Below are positions 36,620 to 49,242 of a DNA stretch of 64,000 nucleotides, one piece after another. Under the pieces are notes generated by a model. That model ran no database searches. It was not told the DNA's origin and saw nothing but the letters and a program-made list of their open reading frames with translations. This DNA is from Sipunculus nudus (taxonomy: Eukaryota; Annelida; Sipuncula; Golfingiida; Sipunculidae). The position numbers and the translations under genes are program-made. Numbering within the stretch: the first letter of the stretch is position 1; every line of letters begins with the position of its first letter. The stretch covers positions 39,313,558-39,377,557 of the forward strand of contig CM049310.1 of NCBI GenBank assembly GCA_026874595.1. Direction: 5' to 3'.

Positions 36620-37060
36620 CGTGCATATACTGGTATATATAACTGTTTATAGTACCCATACATGCATATTAGCGTCCCTACCCCCCCCCCCCCCACTCCC
36701 GTTTTCAAATTTCTGGCTCCGCCACTGATCATGGCCCCCTCCCCTCCCTCAATCCTGGCTACGCATCTGCTTTTTCTATACACCGTTATCAAATCAGTTT
36801 CCTGGTCCATTTGGTAATAGTACCGACACCCAGCTCTGAGTGGATTACGTTAAAATAAGTTGGATATAGTTTTTTTAAGTTCCTATATATATAATTAGGT
36901 GACACGGTCTGCCCCGTGCAGTAGCCAGACTCAGGAGTGATTGTTGGCTTTGTGCCTTAATTGTGGTTAGTTTTTAAGGTTTAGCAGAAAGCTGTTTTCT
37001 ACATTATATGTACAGTGATACGGTGGTACCAACTCAATGTATGTATCAGTCGGCTAATGA
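35805..37060. other. No gene; MITE ends, possible SINE, microsatellites
   Basis: On the minus strand about 36175-36080, CGTGGTCTTGTCAGCA and GAGTTCGAGTACC resemble pol III A and B boxes, so this may be a second, different tRNA-derived SINE. TA-rich tract at 36580-36622; poly-C at 36681-36694; inverted CAGTGGCGGAGCCAG end at 36713-36727. No protein gene. Confidence 0.45.
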
Positions 37061-37064
37061 TCTG

Positions 37065-37505
37065 GTTGCCTTTTTCTTTGCGATGGTTTTTATTTCGCGA
37101 TATTCGCGAATGTGAAATAATTGCGAATATGAAACCCTCGGGAAAAAGATGCCCTTTACACTAAGATGAAGAAGGGGTGTTGCATCTGCACAAACAGATT
37201 AGTTATCACACAACTTAATCAACAAACTAATCTGAACATGTTGTCAAAACAGGCATATGCATACAAGCATTAATTATAGTAAAACGCGGTAATCCAGGGG
37301 TAAATCGACCGTGACACAATTCATAAGTTAATGACTAAACCAGAATTGGGTGAGGTATTGTAGGATTTATTCTAAATTTAAAATCAGTACAACTACTACT
37401 GTATTTTACAGGTTAGGGTGCAATCGCGAAAATGAAACCCTCGCGAAACGTTCAAACTGAAGAAATCGCGAAATTCCAGCCTCGCGAATATAAAGCCAAC
37501 CACAG
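37065..37505. mobile_element. MITE with TTCGCGA-rich inverted ends
   Basis: The left part reads TCTGGTTGCC...TTCTTTGCGATGG...TATTTCGCGATATTCGCG. The reverse-complemented right part reads TGTGGTTGGC...TATTCGCGAGGC...AATTTCGCGATT. GAAACCCTCG occurs on both sides (about 37131 and 37434). The arms are diverged but colinear. No coding capacity. TA-flanked ends would fit Tc1/mariner, unproven. Confidence 0.55.
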
Positions 37506-38075
37506 TATATAACAGGGATTTTTCCAGGAGCTGAATGACATATATGTCTTTCTATGAGTATAATGCATCAGGTTTATTATTTAATTTATCATACATTAAA
37601 TCTGTTGTACCAGTGTATATGATTGCTTCTCGAAGTCTACATGCAATTAAGGGAGTATATATCAATAATTTTTTTTAACTGTATAATTATAGAAAGTCTT
37701 GCTGTCGTGGCCTTTACTATCCAGGGACCGGACACATGGAGGGTTGTGGGCTTTGCCTGTTTTCCTTTGCTAATAAGCTGTATTAGATCAATACAACACA
37801 TTCCGGTGTAAAATATCGGTTGGCAAAATTATCCAGCTTTGAACTGGTTATAACAATGAAAATAAACCAATGCTCGTTGTCGATATTACTTTATTATCTG
37901 TTAAAAATTGTTGAATGAAGCAAGATAAGTATTTCTTTTATATACAATTTAGTCGGGCTTCCCTCGTAATATATTTATTTTATTTATTTTTCCGTGTACT
38001 ATAATGAAACGCTCTCACAAAACTTGGTTTGACGGTACTTATCTAATGAAATACATGTATGTATTTTACTGCAAC

Positions 38076-38080
<5 letters not shown>

Positions 38081-38134
<54 letters not shown>

Positions 38135-38152
38135 TATATATATGAATATTAA
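38081..38152. repeat. TA microsatellite
   Basis: About 70 bp of TA, one G interruption. Confidence 0.95.
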
Positions 38153-38299
38153 TCATACTTGAAAACAAATTAAAATTTTGTAATAAACTTTTCATGTAAA
38201 TGTGAAAAAAAATTGTATTAATTGGTCCGGGGTTTCTCGTGACTGGTGCCGGGTGCCCTTCACTCTGGCTCGGGACCAAAAAAAAAACATTCAATATAA

Positions 38300-38620
38300 T
38301 AGTGGGCCAGCCAAAGTTGATTTGTCACTTTGAAGGGCATTGCTTGTTAATAGCAGGCATCCATGCTAGATCAATCAGCCAAAGAGTGAAGAAAATTTCA
38401 AGGTCATTTTCAAGGTCAAACTAAAAAACGGGCCAGTCAAAGTCGATTTTTCACTTTTGGGGACATTGTTTGTTAGTTATCAGGCATCCATGCCAGATCA
38501 ACCAAGAAATAGTAATTGGATAAAGTGTAGGTGGATGCCATCCTACATTTTAACTTTTAAGGTCATTTTCAAGGTCATTTACAAGGTCAAATCGAAGCAA
38601 ATTGAACCTGATCGGGTACA
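38300..38620. repeat. Two to three diverged copies of an AAGGTCATTTTCAAGGTCA unit
   Basis: The blocks GGGCCAG[CT]CAAAGT[TC]GATTT, GGCATCCATGC[TC]AGATCAA and AAGGTCATTTTCAAGGTCA occur near 38302-38418 and again near 38431-38590, a tandem duplication of about 130 bp. Related TTGATGACCTTCACAATGAC sequence lies near 41160. Confidence 0.6.
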
Positions 38621-38990
38621 GGGTTTCTCCATCAATAAAACCAAGTTAAACGTATATTCGGCAACCTTAAGCTTTAGAGATATTTTTGTGTCAAGTGCAA
38701 CGTACCTAAGCCACGTAAAAAAAATGTTCATTATTTCTTACACTTAAAAGTATGCAAAGGACAACTTAAAAGTGTAATTCTGTTTAGACAGTAACGTGTT
38801 AACTACCCTGAATCAAGACATATGGAAGCGGTGTAAAGTGTTCCTCAAAGTGTCGTTATACACTTCATATGATATATATGATAACAGAATAAAACATGGC
38901 CACATTTTATAAAATGCAGGATAAAGGTCCATGAATAACGGATATCTGCTTATAATAATGATGTGTTGGAACGAGTTGTGGGTATCAGAA

Positions 38991-39127
38991 CAGGGGCGGA
39001 TCCAGGATTTAGGAAAAAGATGATTCCAAATCAGGAGAACTAGTGATAAAACCTGAAAAAGGTCCCCAGGTCCATAAAAGGGTGGGGGGTCCCAACCCCC
39101 TTTACCCCTCCTCTGGATCCGCTTCTG
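38991..39127. mobile_element. 137-bp MITE, GCGGATCCAG ends, perfect 5-bp TSD
   Basis: Left end CAGGGGCGGATCCAGGATTT; reverse-complemented right end CAGAAGCGGATCCAGAGG. CAGAA flanks both sides (38986-38990 and 39128-39132). This is the clearest copy of the family. Confidence 0.78.
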
Positions 39128-39132
39128 CAGAA

Positions 39133-41546
39133 AACCCTGGATGGAAGTTTCACATTTAAAGTTAAAAGGCATACTGAAACATTCAGAATGGCTCTAAAAT
39201 AGCTGTCACAATGACGAAATAGGCGACTTCTATCATTATATTTTAGTCATAAAATATAAATGTTTTATTAGGCCATTATGTTCAAGTTCAAATAGGATCA
39301 TTCGATGGCATTTATCGCCAACACAAGCTCTTCAGACACCCACACGAATGTTGTAACTGATCCATGGGTCAGTTCATGCTTAACATAAGGGAATTTGACA
39401 CAATATATAAGACGGTAAGATGACAAGACGGAGACACAATATATGCTACCATGCTTGCACGAGGCACTTGAGGAAACCAATTTTTCAGGGTTCACCACAC
39501 TGTCATTGGACGCCGGAATAAATTTGAAAAATTATAATTGCCTTGTTAAATCCAAGATGGTATCCAATTTACCCATTATATATGGTAAAAGCAGGCTCTT
39601 TATTTATCTTTTGATGGTTACATGTTCACGGTTTTAATAGATGCTCCTTTAAGGTTACAGTGTTAATTTTCCTATTATTTATTTGCTGAAAGGTGTTAAA
39701 ATGACTATAGGTATAAAGGATGTATAATCCATGGATGGTTATCAGTGGTGTTTTTTCTGTAAAACATCACAGTATACATTCCGGTGTAATCCAAGTACAC
39801 ATCCCAGATGAATGCTGCACAATACTGTTGAACAACAGGTCACACATTGTGCTGAACAAAAAAAGTTACATCTCTTGGTTGCAGAAAAAAAACAAAGAAA
39901 AAACAAAACAAAAACACTAAAACATAATGTAGGAGGCAGCATGTATATATCGTATATGATTATAAAACTTCTCTTGGTGACTAGTTGAAACGGCAGATTT
40001 TTAATTTAGTACTAATCCTAGCCTGAAGTGTACGCTCCATCACACCGTGCCAATCTCTGGCCATGTACAATAAGGACACAGATGCCCACATCTGTCTCTT
40101 CTTATATGTCTGTGGAGCCTGCTAAGAATGTACCCTTTTTTATTTCCTAATTATGGCACATCAATATTGCTTTCAAGGGGATTTAATTGATTGAAGCAAC
40201 TAACGGGTCCTAGCCTTTCATGTAAGTGATTATATTGTACCTTACCTGGCCGAAGTGTCATTGTATATTAACATATACATTATCGAGAAAAAGATATCTT
40301 CCATCTGGTACGGCCTTTTGCCCTAACCTAAAATTAATTTACAGGTAATTGAACAGATAAAGAGAAGAATTAAAGAGTAAAACCGACATAAAATAACAGA
40401 CTAAAATTTATGTCCGATTAAAGAATCTGTATAACACCTTTAGATCTGTCTTGAAAGCTTCAAATAAGAGCACCAAGGTTTGTATCTCAAGATTTTAACA
40501 GCTTATATGAGGATTGTTTAACTCAAATAAACACAAAATCTTACATAAACAGCATCCAGTGCAGGTCGACTAATAATCAAGTTAAAAAATAGTGGATAGT
40601 ATATTACCAAACCTGCTAGATAATATATTTGAATAAGCTTCTATCTAATAATAGGTATAGCTCTGGAGGGCAATAACAGTTAAATTACCAAGTAATTAGC
40701 ATTGTTATTTTTCACTATTACTGTCATCATATTACCAAATTGACATCTATAACAAAACAAAACGTAGCCGTGTCATAGTCGCCAGCGCCCCCTGGTGGCC
40801 ACAGTCGTAATGCAAACAATAGCTTGCTAATGTGGCCCATGCATGAAAAAGTGATTAAGTTTTAAGTATGTGCATTCAGACGTCTCAGTGATGAGTGAGA
40901 GACAAAACACAACCCCACGGACAGGACTATCTGACTTTGTACAGTGCAAACACACGGTTACAAATTCAGTGAAATCACAGTCCTGTATAGTAAATTATCT
41001 ACATTTTATATTCATTAAGCCTACAAGTTTATCAGTTTGCAATATTAAATTTTCATTTGCAATCAACATAACAAGTTGATATATGGACATTTTAAATGAA
41101 ATAAATGGTCAATGTTTCAAGAAACAAGGGGGAAAAACCAAATTGTATACCTTGAGACCTTGATGACCTTCACAATGACCTTCAAATTCAAATCTTGCGA
41201 TGGCATCCACCCACATTTTATTTACCACCTATCACAGGTCAGATCCCACATGAATTGCTGCTAGTAACATGCGATGCCGTAAAAATTAATTCTAGAGAAA
41301 TTTTCAGAGTTTGGCTGGCCAACTGTAAGTTGGATAATAATAAAATTAAAATTTTCAGGGTAATCGGTAGAAAGACATATAAATTAAAAACTTTTCATTA
41401 GTTTAATATTGAGTTATTATAAAGGGGTTATCTTGTATAAAATGTCTTTGAAAGACACCACACTTTGGTTCCGACTTGGTCCCAGGTTTTTGTGTGTCCC
41501 AAAGGGAACAAAACACAAGGGGACCTCCGCACAGGATTGGTTTAGG
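39133..41546. other. No gene recognised
   Basis: About 2.4 kb without a supported gene. Open frames are short. GTGGCGCTGGCG-type sequence is absent; GCCCCCTGGTGGCC near 40789 resembles a CTCF-like core but is a single chance-sized match. Confidence 0.4.
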
Positions 41547-41754
41547 GACATATCGGCCGCCGTCGACATCGGCCGCCGGCCTCAAATGGACCATATCGGC
41601 CGCCGGCGCCCAGCGGGACGCAATATCGGCCGCCAGCTGCAATTGCCCACAGGCCTGTATTAACTCTGTCAAGTCAACCATATCGGCCGCGGAAAGAACT
41701 AGGCTACCATATCGGCCGCCGCTTCCTCATTATACGTTTCATTAGATAATCTAT

Positions 41755-41822
<68 letters not shown>

Positions 41823-42022
41823 TGTAATATATATTTTTTTATTCAGTGTGACCACGAGCATTTTGCAAACGTTTTCAACTCCACCTCAAACACGCACAAA
41901 CTCCCAATCGGAAAAACGACAAATTACAGTAAATACACATTTATTAACAGAAATGACATTAACCATTACAAACACTGACCAAAACTACTGCATGATAAAA
42001 GCATCACAGCAACATCTCAATA

Positions 42023-42074
<52 letters not shown>

Positions 42075-42223
42075 TAATACTTCTACGCTAAAATCCAACC
42101 CAATAAAATCTAACTAAAACGTGTGAACAAAAGAAAAACTTGGTACTAATATTTACAAAGAATATTTACAAAAAAATGTAACAATATACATGGAAAACAT
42201 TAATCTCATTTAAATCCAAGGAA

Positions 42224-42293
<70 letters not shown>

Positions 42294-43443
42294 CTAACTA
42301 AAACAAACTTACTAATACGCATCATCATCACCTCTACATAAAACTAATATAAAAGCACATGAGAAAAAAAGATATCACAGCGAATATTTATACATGTATC
42401 TCACAAGATTAAAAAATATAAGAAAAACAATAGCTCAGGCGATCACTTGCTGGTCCTCTTGCTGCTGCGGCTCGTCCGCGGGTTGCAGACTTGGTTTTGG
42501 GCAAACCAATTTGCTACCAGCAGCCAAGAGAGAGGTTGCGCTCCGCTCCCCATCCCCATACTCTCTACATAAAGCAAAGAGTCGATTGTTTACGTCACGG
42601 CTTCTGTGTGACAATATCCTGGAGACTTGCTCCCTTGACACTAGTTCGGCTGTCATATTCACAACCTGTGCCTCCTTGTGCAGCAACTTGACCAAACGGC
42701 CAATTCCCTTTCTTCCAGTGCTGAGGGTTCGTGGAAGGAACCGAGGTCTTCTGCGTACAGACTGGCGTCCTGTGCCTGTGTTTCCTCTGGGGCTGCATTA
42801 ACTGCTTCCTCCGGGGCTTCCTCCACGGGTTCGGGCTGATGCATTTCTATGGGGGCTGTAGTAGTTGCTTCCTCCGGGGTCTCGTCTACAGGTTCGGTCT
42901 GAAGCAGATCTAGGGGGGGGGGGGCAGTAGTTGCTTCCTCTGGGGTCTCGTCTACAGGTTCAGGTTGTTGTTCTTTACCTTCGGCGGAATTCTCGGCTGG
43001 CGATGTCGCCATCTGTCGGCAAGGCTGGCACATCCATTCAAGCCACCCTTCTCTGGTCGCCTCTTCATATTCCACAACTGACACTCCTGTATTACACTTG
43101 AGGTGCTGCCAACCATCACAGCAGTCACACTGGAGGGCGTTTTATTCAATATTATCTATCTGGAAGATAACCCGATGTATACTTGCATAATTAGTATGTT
43201 TATATATATATATAATTTATATAATTTATATAATTTATATAATTTATAATTTCGAAATACATTAATATATTTTTATATAAAATAAATTCATGGTAAGCCT
43301 TGATTTATTATATTCGCTTTATTTGGAAGATAAGTCGGTGATTTGGTTTATAAATTTATTTACATTTTTATTATAATGCTTTAGTAGGCCTATTTATGTA
43401 GGTATGTGTATATATATATATTTATACATACATTATATATACA

Positions 43444-43510
<67 letters not shown>

Positions 43511-43723
43511 AGACTATAGATTATCCAATGAAACGTATAATGAGGAGGCGGCGGCCGATATGGTAGCCTAGTTCTTTCCGCGGCCGATATGGTTGACTTG
43601 ACAGAGTTAATACAGGCCTGTGGGCAATTGCAGCTGGCGGCCGATATTGCGTCCCGCTGGGCGCCGGCGGCCGATATGGTCCATTTGAGGCCGGCCGCCG
43701 ATGTCGACGGCAGCCGATATGTC
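41547..43723. mobile_element. 2.18-kb inverted-repeat element with CGGCCG iterons
   Basis: The outer 200 bp at each end are near-identical inverted repeats beginning GACATATCGGC. Each holds about six copies of ATATCGGCCGCC or close variants. Each arm then continues into a CT/GA microsatellite (41758-41819 and 43448-43505) and CATATTGTA, so the arms span about 280 bp. The interior carries a PHD-finger-like frame on the minus strand, TA tracts at 42028-42073 and 42227-42292, and no recognisable transposase. Flanks GGTTTAGG and TGTTGAGA match only partly, so the TSD is unproven. Likely a non-autonomous DNA transposon; MULE-like is possible from length of the repeats. Confidence 0.8.
42435..43141 (-). 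pseudogene. PHD-finger fragment with acidic repeats, frame-shifted
   Basis: On the minus strand the frame 43141-42659 reads QCDCCDGWQHLKC ... WMCQPC, the second half of a PHD zinc finger (C-x2-C-x4-H-x2-C ... W-x-C-x2-C). The first Cys pair is missing upstream of a stop, although CGCCCTCCAG just before TGTGAC could be a splice acceptor. The finger is followed by three units of about 21 residues starting EPV[DE]E[TA]PEEA, acidic and Pro-rich. A second frame, 42695-42435, continues with LVKLLHKEAQVVNM...SREQVSRILSH. The two are joined either by a frameshift or by splicing at CCACGAACCCTCAG near 42720. It lies wholly inside the inverted-repeat element. PHD fingers occur in transposon proteins of marine invertebrates, so it is probably element cargo or a remnant, not a host gene. 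Confidence 0.6.
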
Positions 43724-44336
43724 TGTTGAGACAATGATAGATCCCTGCGAGGGGATGTGCACACGACATGGAACTACAGCGGGTTTGACCTGGATTGCTG
43801 GGGCAACCACTGTATACAAACATGGCGGATCACATGCACCTGGACGTAACCAGTCACCCAAGAATCGCGCCCATTTACCAAACATGCTTAAACCGTGTGG
43901 CACGTGCTATTGTTTGTATATATTTACACCACCACTTCACCGATATCGCGCGGCATTGTAGTTCCCCGAGTTATACAATTTGTAAGAAAACAGACAATCA
44001 TTTATGCTTTATATCCGTAACATTTGAAATGGATGTTGTCAATGTATGTTCTATATTTGCTCCAATGCCTTAATAATTGTAATTTTCAATTCTCAGGCGA
44101 TATAGCTTGCATTCGACTGAAAAAGTGCCTTGTGTACATTGATTGGCAGAGATCTATCCCCTTCATGGACGAGATCTCGCGTGAGGAGAATGAACACAAC
44201 CTAAAAAAGACATAAACAGTGTTGGCTGGATTCGTTGGTTAAGGTTAAGACGAAAACCAACAGCAAGTATATGAATTCTGCATGTTAAGGAGAGGACGTA
44301 AATACACTTAGTTTGTAGTTATTGAATAGCCTTCCA
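43724..44336. other. No gene recognised
   Basis: Unique sequence between the inverted-repeat element and the palindrome. Two overlapping open frames of 86-92 codons begin inside or beside the element and show no domain. The frame at 44024-44215 (63 codons) is also unremarkable. Confidence 0.4.
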
Positions 44337-45157
44337 TGACTTCACCCACGCCCGGCTGTCAGCAAGTCGGCTGAAGATTAGCTTCTTATGGTCAAGCAAA
44401 TTCAATTAAAAACCATTATCAGTGTTGAAAATTTATGCTGTATTCCTCTGTGGATTCATAAGCATTTGACTGTATATATATAATGGTAACACCTGATCGA
44501 CGGATCGTCAAACGGCATATATCAAATAGCTAATGCTTCTTTGTTTCATGGCACTTGCATGGGCGTTTTTATGCGTAATGCACCAATTTATCATCAATAA
44601 AAAAATTTATAAGGATGCATAAATTGGAATTTTTGTCCTCTCCGTATTAAAAAAAAATCAGGATAATATATAAAAGTTTAAAGTTTAATTTTCAGATAAA
44701 AACAGCCATCGGATTTTGGATTTGAATCAAACGTTAAACCACTGTTCAATTGTATTTGATATCGATGTTTTGTTTTGTCGCCCCGTATTATCATAAAGAT
44801 TACAAAAAAAAAAATGAAAGGTGTAAAATATGAAGAAATAACTGCATGCACCATGAATAGATTTCAGCTGACGCAAAGAATTAGAAACTCCCACAGAACA
44901 TCAAAAGTGAACACTATGTTATGGTTGTTTCTTGTTAATTAATGGATTAATGGGATTACGAGTAACCGTGACCAATTGATTGTTGTAACGACATCAGAGT
45001 AACTGACTCATCATGAGTATTTGGTAATTATGTTCACTTTAGGGCAACAATGTGACAGAGATAATATTGAGAGAGCGAGAGAGATAACACTATGACAGAG
45101 AGAGAGAGAGAGGGAGAGCGATTAGTAAAATATGAGAGAGAGACATATATTATTATA

Positions 45158-45206
<49 letters not shown>

Positions 45207-46886
45207 AGTATAATATTATGAGAGCAATATAATATTATAAATGGGAGAAAAAAGAGAGAAAGCGATCAGTGTAATAAAAGAGTGAAAGAGAGATCAATAT
45301 ATTATTATTATTATGAGAAATAGATATAATATTATAAGGGAGAAAGGTCGCGTTCAAAATAATACGCTTTCTTAATAAGAGAGAAGAGACGAAGTATTTT
45401 AAAGAGAAAAGTATATATTTTTATATTTTATACAAGAAATATTATATGTTGTGTACATATTAAGATATATATATATATATATATATATATAATAAGAAAT
45501 ATATATATATAATATATATATAAAATATTTTATTAAATATACATTATTTGTAAGAGAGGAATATTTGTGTATTAATGTATATTAAAATATGCATTAAGTG
45601 ATGAAGATAAACACATGTATAAATTTATATATCGTCAATCGTTTAGTCGATCAGCACCTTACACCAAATATCAGTATTACATTTCTCATGTTAAAATCAC
45701 TTCACCATGCATCTCATTTACCCTTATGGCTTGTATTGTCCAATCTATTTGCATAATCACTAATGATCTGATTCATTATATCATTGTCTTTGATGTCCTT
45801 CTGACCCTACCATTAAAACATATATATAGAGGTCTTACTCATCTAAATTTTACATTCTTTTGTTTCTCTCTCTCTCTCTCTCTCATAATATAATTATGAT
45901 ATCTCTTTCTACATATTATAATACACATTAATGAATATATATTCCTCACTTACAAATGTATATTTAATATTATAAATAATGTTAATATGTCCACAACATA
46001 ATCTGTCTTGTATAAAATATGGAATTATATACTTATTTATATAAAACACTTTTTGTCTCCTATCTAACAATTAATACGTATTATTTTTATCGCGATCTTT
46101 CTCTCTTATAATATAACATTTAATTCTCGCTCTAATAAAATCATACTGATCTCTCTCTCTTTTAAAATTATACTGATCTCTATCTCTTTCTCTCTCTCTC
46201 ATTTCATGTTTCATTGATTTCGATCTCTCTCAATCTTGAAACTGCTCTCATGGAATAAGGAATATGTATCGGAAAAGGATTTATAAATTATCGTTCACCT
46301 TCAGTGAACATGGCTATCGGTTGTAAACGATAAATCAGTTACTCCGTTGTTGTTTCAACAATCTATAGGTCATGGTTAATCCTAGTTACCCTCCCATAGA
46401 TCCCCTAATTAAGTAGAAACCCCGATATCAAAGTGTTTCCTTTTGATGTCTATATATAGACTGTGTCGGAATACAATGACAACTAAAATAAATTCATTGT
46501 ACAGATAGGCCTAATAATAATTTTAAAATTTTTGTATCTCATAATATTATATATCATCATGATACTATGGAACGCTTACACAATATATCGAACTTAAATT
46601 CAAACGAACAGTATGTTCATGTTTGTGACACATCCAGTAGCCGACCGTTGATTATTAAAGGAAGATGTAAATTCGTAAAAATTAAATGAAATTATAACTT
46701 TCGTTCCACGATCAGTCTAACTTTTCTTCCACATATTTTGTCTTATCGTATTTATGCTTCCATAAATCAAACAAAATGTAAAATATGACCAATAATAACG
46801 GTTTCATTTGTCTGAGAGAGCCTGCCTTTCACATGTTGACCGTTGTCTTCAGCCGACATGCAGACTACCGGGCGTGGGTGAAGTCA
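44337..46886. mobile_element. 2.5-kb imperfect palindrome (foldback element?)
   Basis: The left and right halves are inverted and colinear. TGACTTCACCCACGCCCGG at 44337-44356 faces CCGGGCGTGGGTGAAGTCA at 46868-46886. GTAACCGTGACC...GATTGTTG near 44961-44989 faces a diverged inverse near 46350-46390. GA-rich tracts (45065-45204) face CT-rich tracts (45868-45884 and 46150-46200). TATTAAATATACAT...GAGGAATAT near 45532-45561 faces its inverse near 45930-45965. The loop is about 45600-45920. Arms are diverged and indel-rich. No transposase. The open frame at 46785-47060 covers the right tip and is not considered a gene. Confidence 0.7.
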
Positions 46887-48214
46887 GTCGGCCATGACGC
46901 ATGGGCCCGCCATGCCATTGCCGAGTCCTGCATTGCACCTTCAAATTCCAGCCTGAGATACAATTATTTTCTCATATTTTACATACAACATAATAATTTT
47001 AAGTCATTAGCATGTATTTCAAGCATCATATGCCGAAACCATCATCATATTACAGTTTAATTGTTACAGTCGGCAAACCAGTGTTTCGGCAAAAAGGAAT
47101 CGGCAAGGTGGTAGTCGGCATTCCGGTTTTCGGCAATCAGGAATGACACCGACCTAAAACCCGGAACAGAACGCGGAACAGGGGCCTAATTTACGAAACG
47201 GAACGGAACACAAATATTTAAAGTTTCATTACTTTTAAATGGATGAATGGATTTTGACCACATTTGCTCTAAATAAGATTATTAGTAATAAGTTGTCGGA
47301 TGGATTACTTAAAGAGACATGTCATGCATGGTATATTTTGCCGAAATAAAGGTACGCGTATCATTGTTTTGTTCCGTGTATTAGGCCAGATGGAGTGCGA
47401 GACGTGCGATGTAATACAATTTTGATTTCCCGTAATGATTTGCACTTTTTACGGTGTATTTGTAGATTCTGTCGGCTAAACTTTATACCATAACAGTTAT
47501 AACACTGGTTTTAACAATTCCAACTGGTTTATCAATATATCAATATTCCAATGGATCGATCGCTCGGTCAATCGAACTGTGCCGGGGGGGGGGGGGGGGA
47601 TTTACCTGACTATGCGGGCTGTTCCGTTATCTTTCATTTGACGTTGAGATCATAATTTGTCCGATGTTATAAACTGCTTTGCGATGAATGAAAATTGGAT
47701 GTCTGGAGTTTATCTTGAAATGTAAAGATTTATATTCTCATAATATAGGGAAATGTAAATGTGGGCCTGTTCATGTAAATGCCCCCAACCCACCCAAGTC
47801 CTCTTGGTCGGTACTCCTGGTCCTCCGGGAATTTCATCTAGTATAATGATAAAATTAAAAAAAATAATGAAATTCCTAAAACATGTATTCTCAGATTTTG
47901 GACTTATTTCAATATAAAGTTTTTTAAATGAGAGGAGTTTAGTTCAAATCAAATTTTTCCCTCCGTATTATTTGGGAATGAGAGACTTACTGGGATGGCA
48001 CTGATTTCAGTGCACCGAGACATTGAGCTCGATCCTGAGGATGCAATATCGGAGTTTGCCAGGAGACATCACAGGAAACGTGAGCCCAAAAACTTATTAG
48101 AGGGCAGAAGTGTCTGAAAAACGTGCAGTAATCAATGTAGGACTTATGGTTTACTGATAATTCAACACTGGAAATATATTTATATATTTTCTATTGATTC
48201 ATCTTGTTGTGTAG

Positions 48215-48268
<54 letters not shown>

Positions 48269-49159
48269 TTTATGAATAAATTATCAATTGTCTTTGCCAA
48301 ATTTTTCGGCCCCCTTCCATTCCTCAATCCTGGCTAACCCCCTAAAATTTCAGTGTAATATTATACATTTATATATACTTATCTAATTATTTTATGTTAT
48401 TTTTAATAAATCAAAATATCCAGAAATGTCAAATGATTTTACTAATATATTACCCATGGTATATATAATTAAAACTCAAGTGGCTTTATTTATCATCATT
48501 GAAAATACATTTACAGAACAACGCAGTCTCATTATATATGACGTGACTTTATAAAGTATATTTATTTGACAAAGAGTGCACAAGTATAAGTCAAAAGGGA
48601 CCCAATCACCTATCTGACTTTTATAAACTAAAAGCAATCCCTTTCGTTTTTTCATTTATAAAAATAGGCCAGAAAACGTGGATATCACTGAACACAGGCT
48701 GCTTGTTTTTGTTTAAATCAATATTTATATAATATGTGGGGCTCGCTATAAAGAATCATACAAATTCAACAAGGGCATCTGGTAGCAAGTCAGATAAGCC
48801 AGAGCTTTGCAAATAGCGTTTTGCAACAAGTGACCTTTCTATCTCCGCATATATGCGACCTACCACCTTAGGTTACATGTTTTTTTCCCGTTTATCAACA
48901 TTGCTATGTTTACAAACATGTTATTGAAAAACAAGTTCATACATCATCCTTCACGATGGGTTTGTTAGAACTCTTCTCGACCAAAATTTCCCTTAGATCA
49001 TTTATATACAAGTATAGACAGAGAAAGCCAGAAATCAGATAAATGCTTTTCAAAAGGTAGGTGAATGGGCACCTTTATAATAACTTATCGAGGTACTCTC
49101 AATGAATATAATAAGGCGGGAGATCCTGGAGAAAACCACCAGCCTTGCATGAACGAGCC

Positions 49160-49242
<83 letters not shown>

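Noticed and set aside
40780-40805. CTCF-like site GCCCCCTGGTGGCC
   Set aside because: A single short match in 64 kb with no supporting context; chance cannot be excluded.
46785-47060. 91-codon open frame as a gene
   Set aside because: It begins just outside the palindrome tip and includes a copy of the inverted arm. No domain and poor composition.
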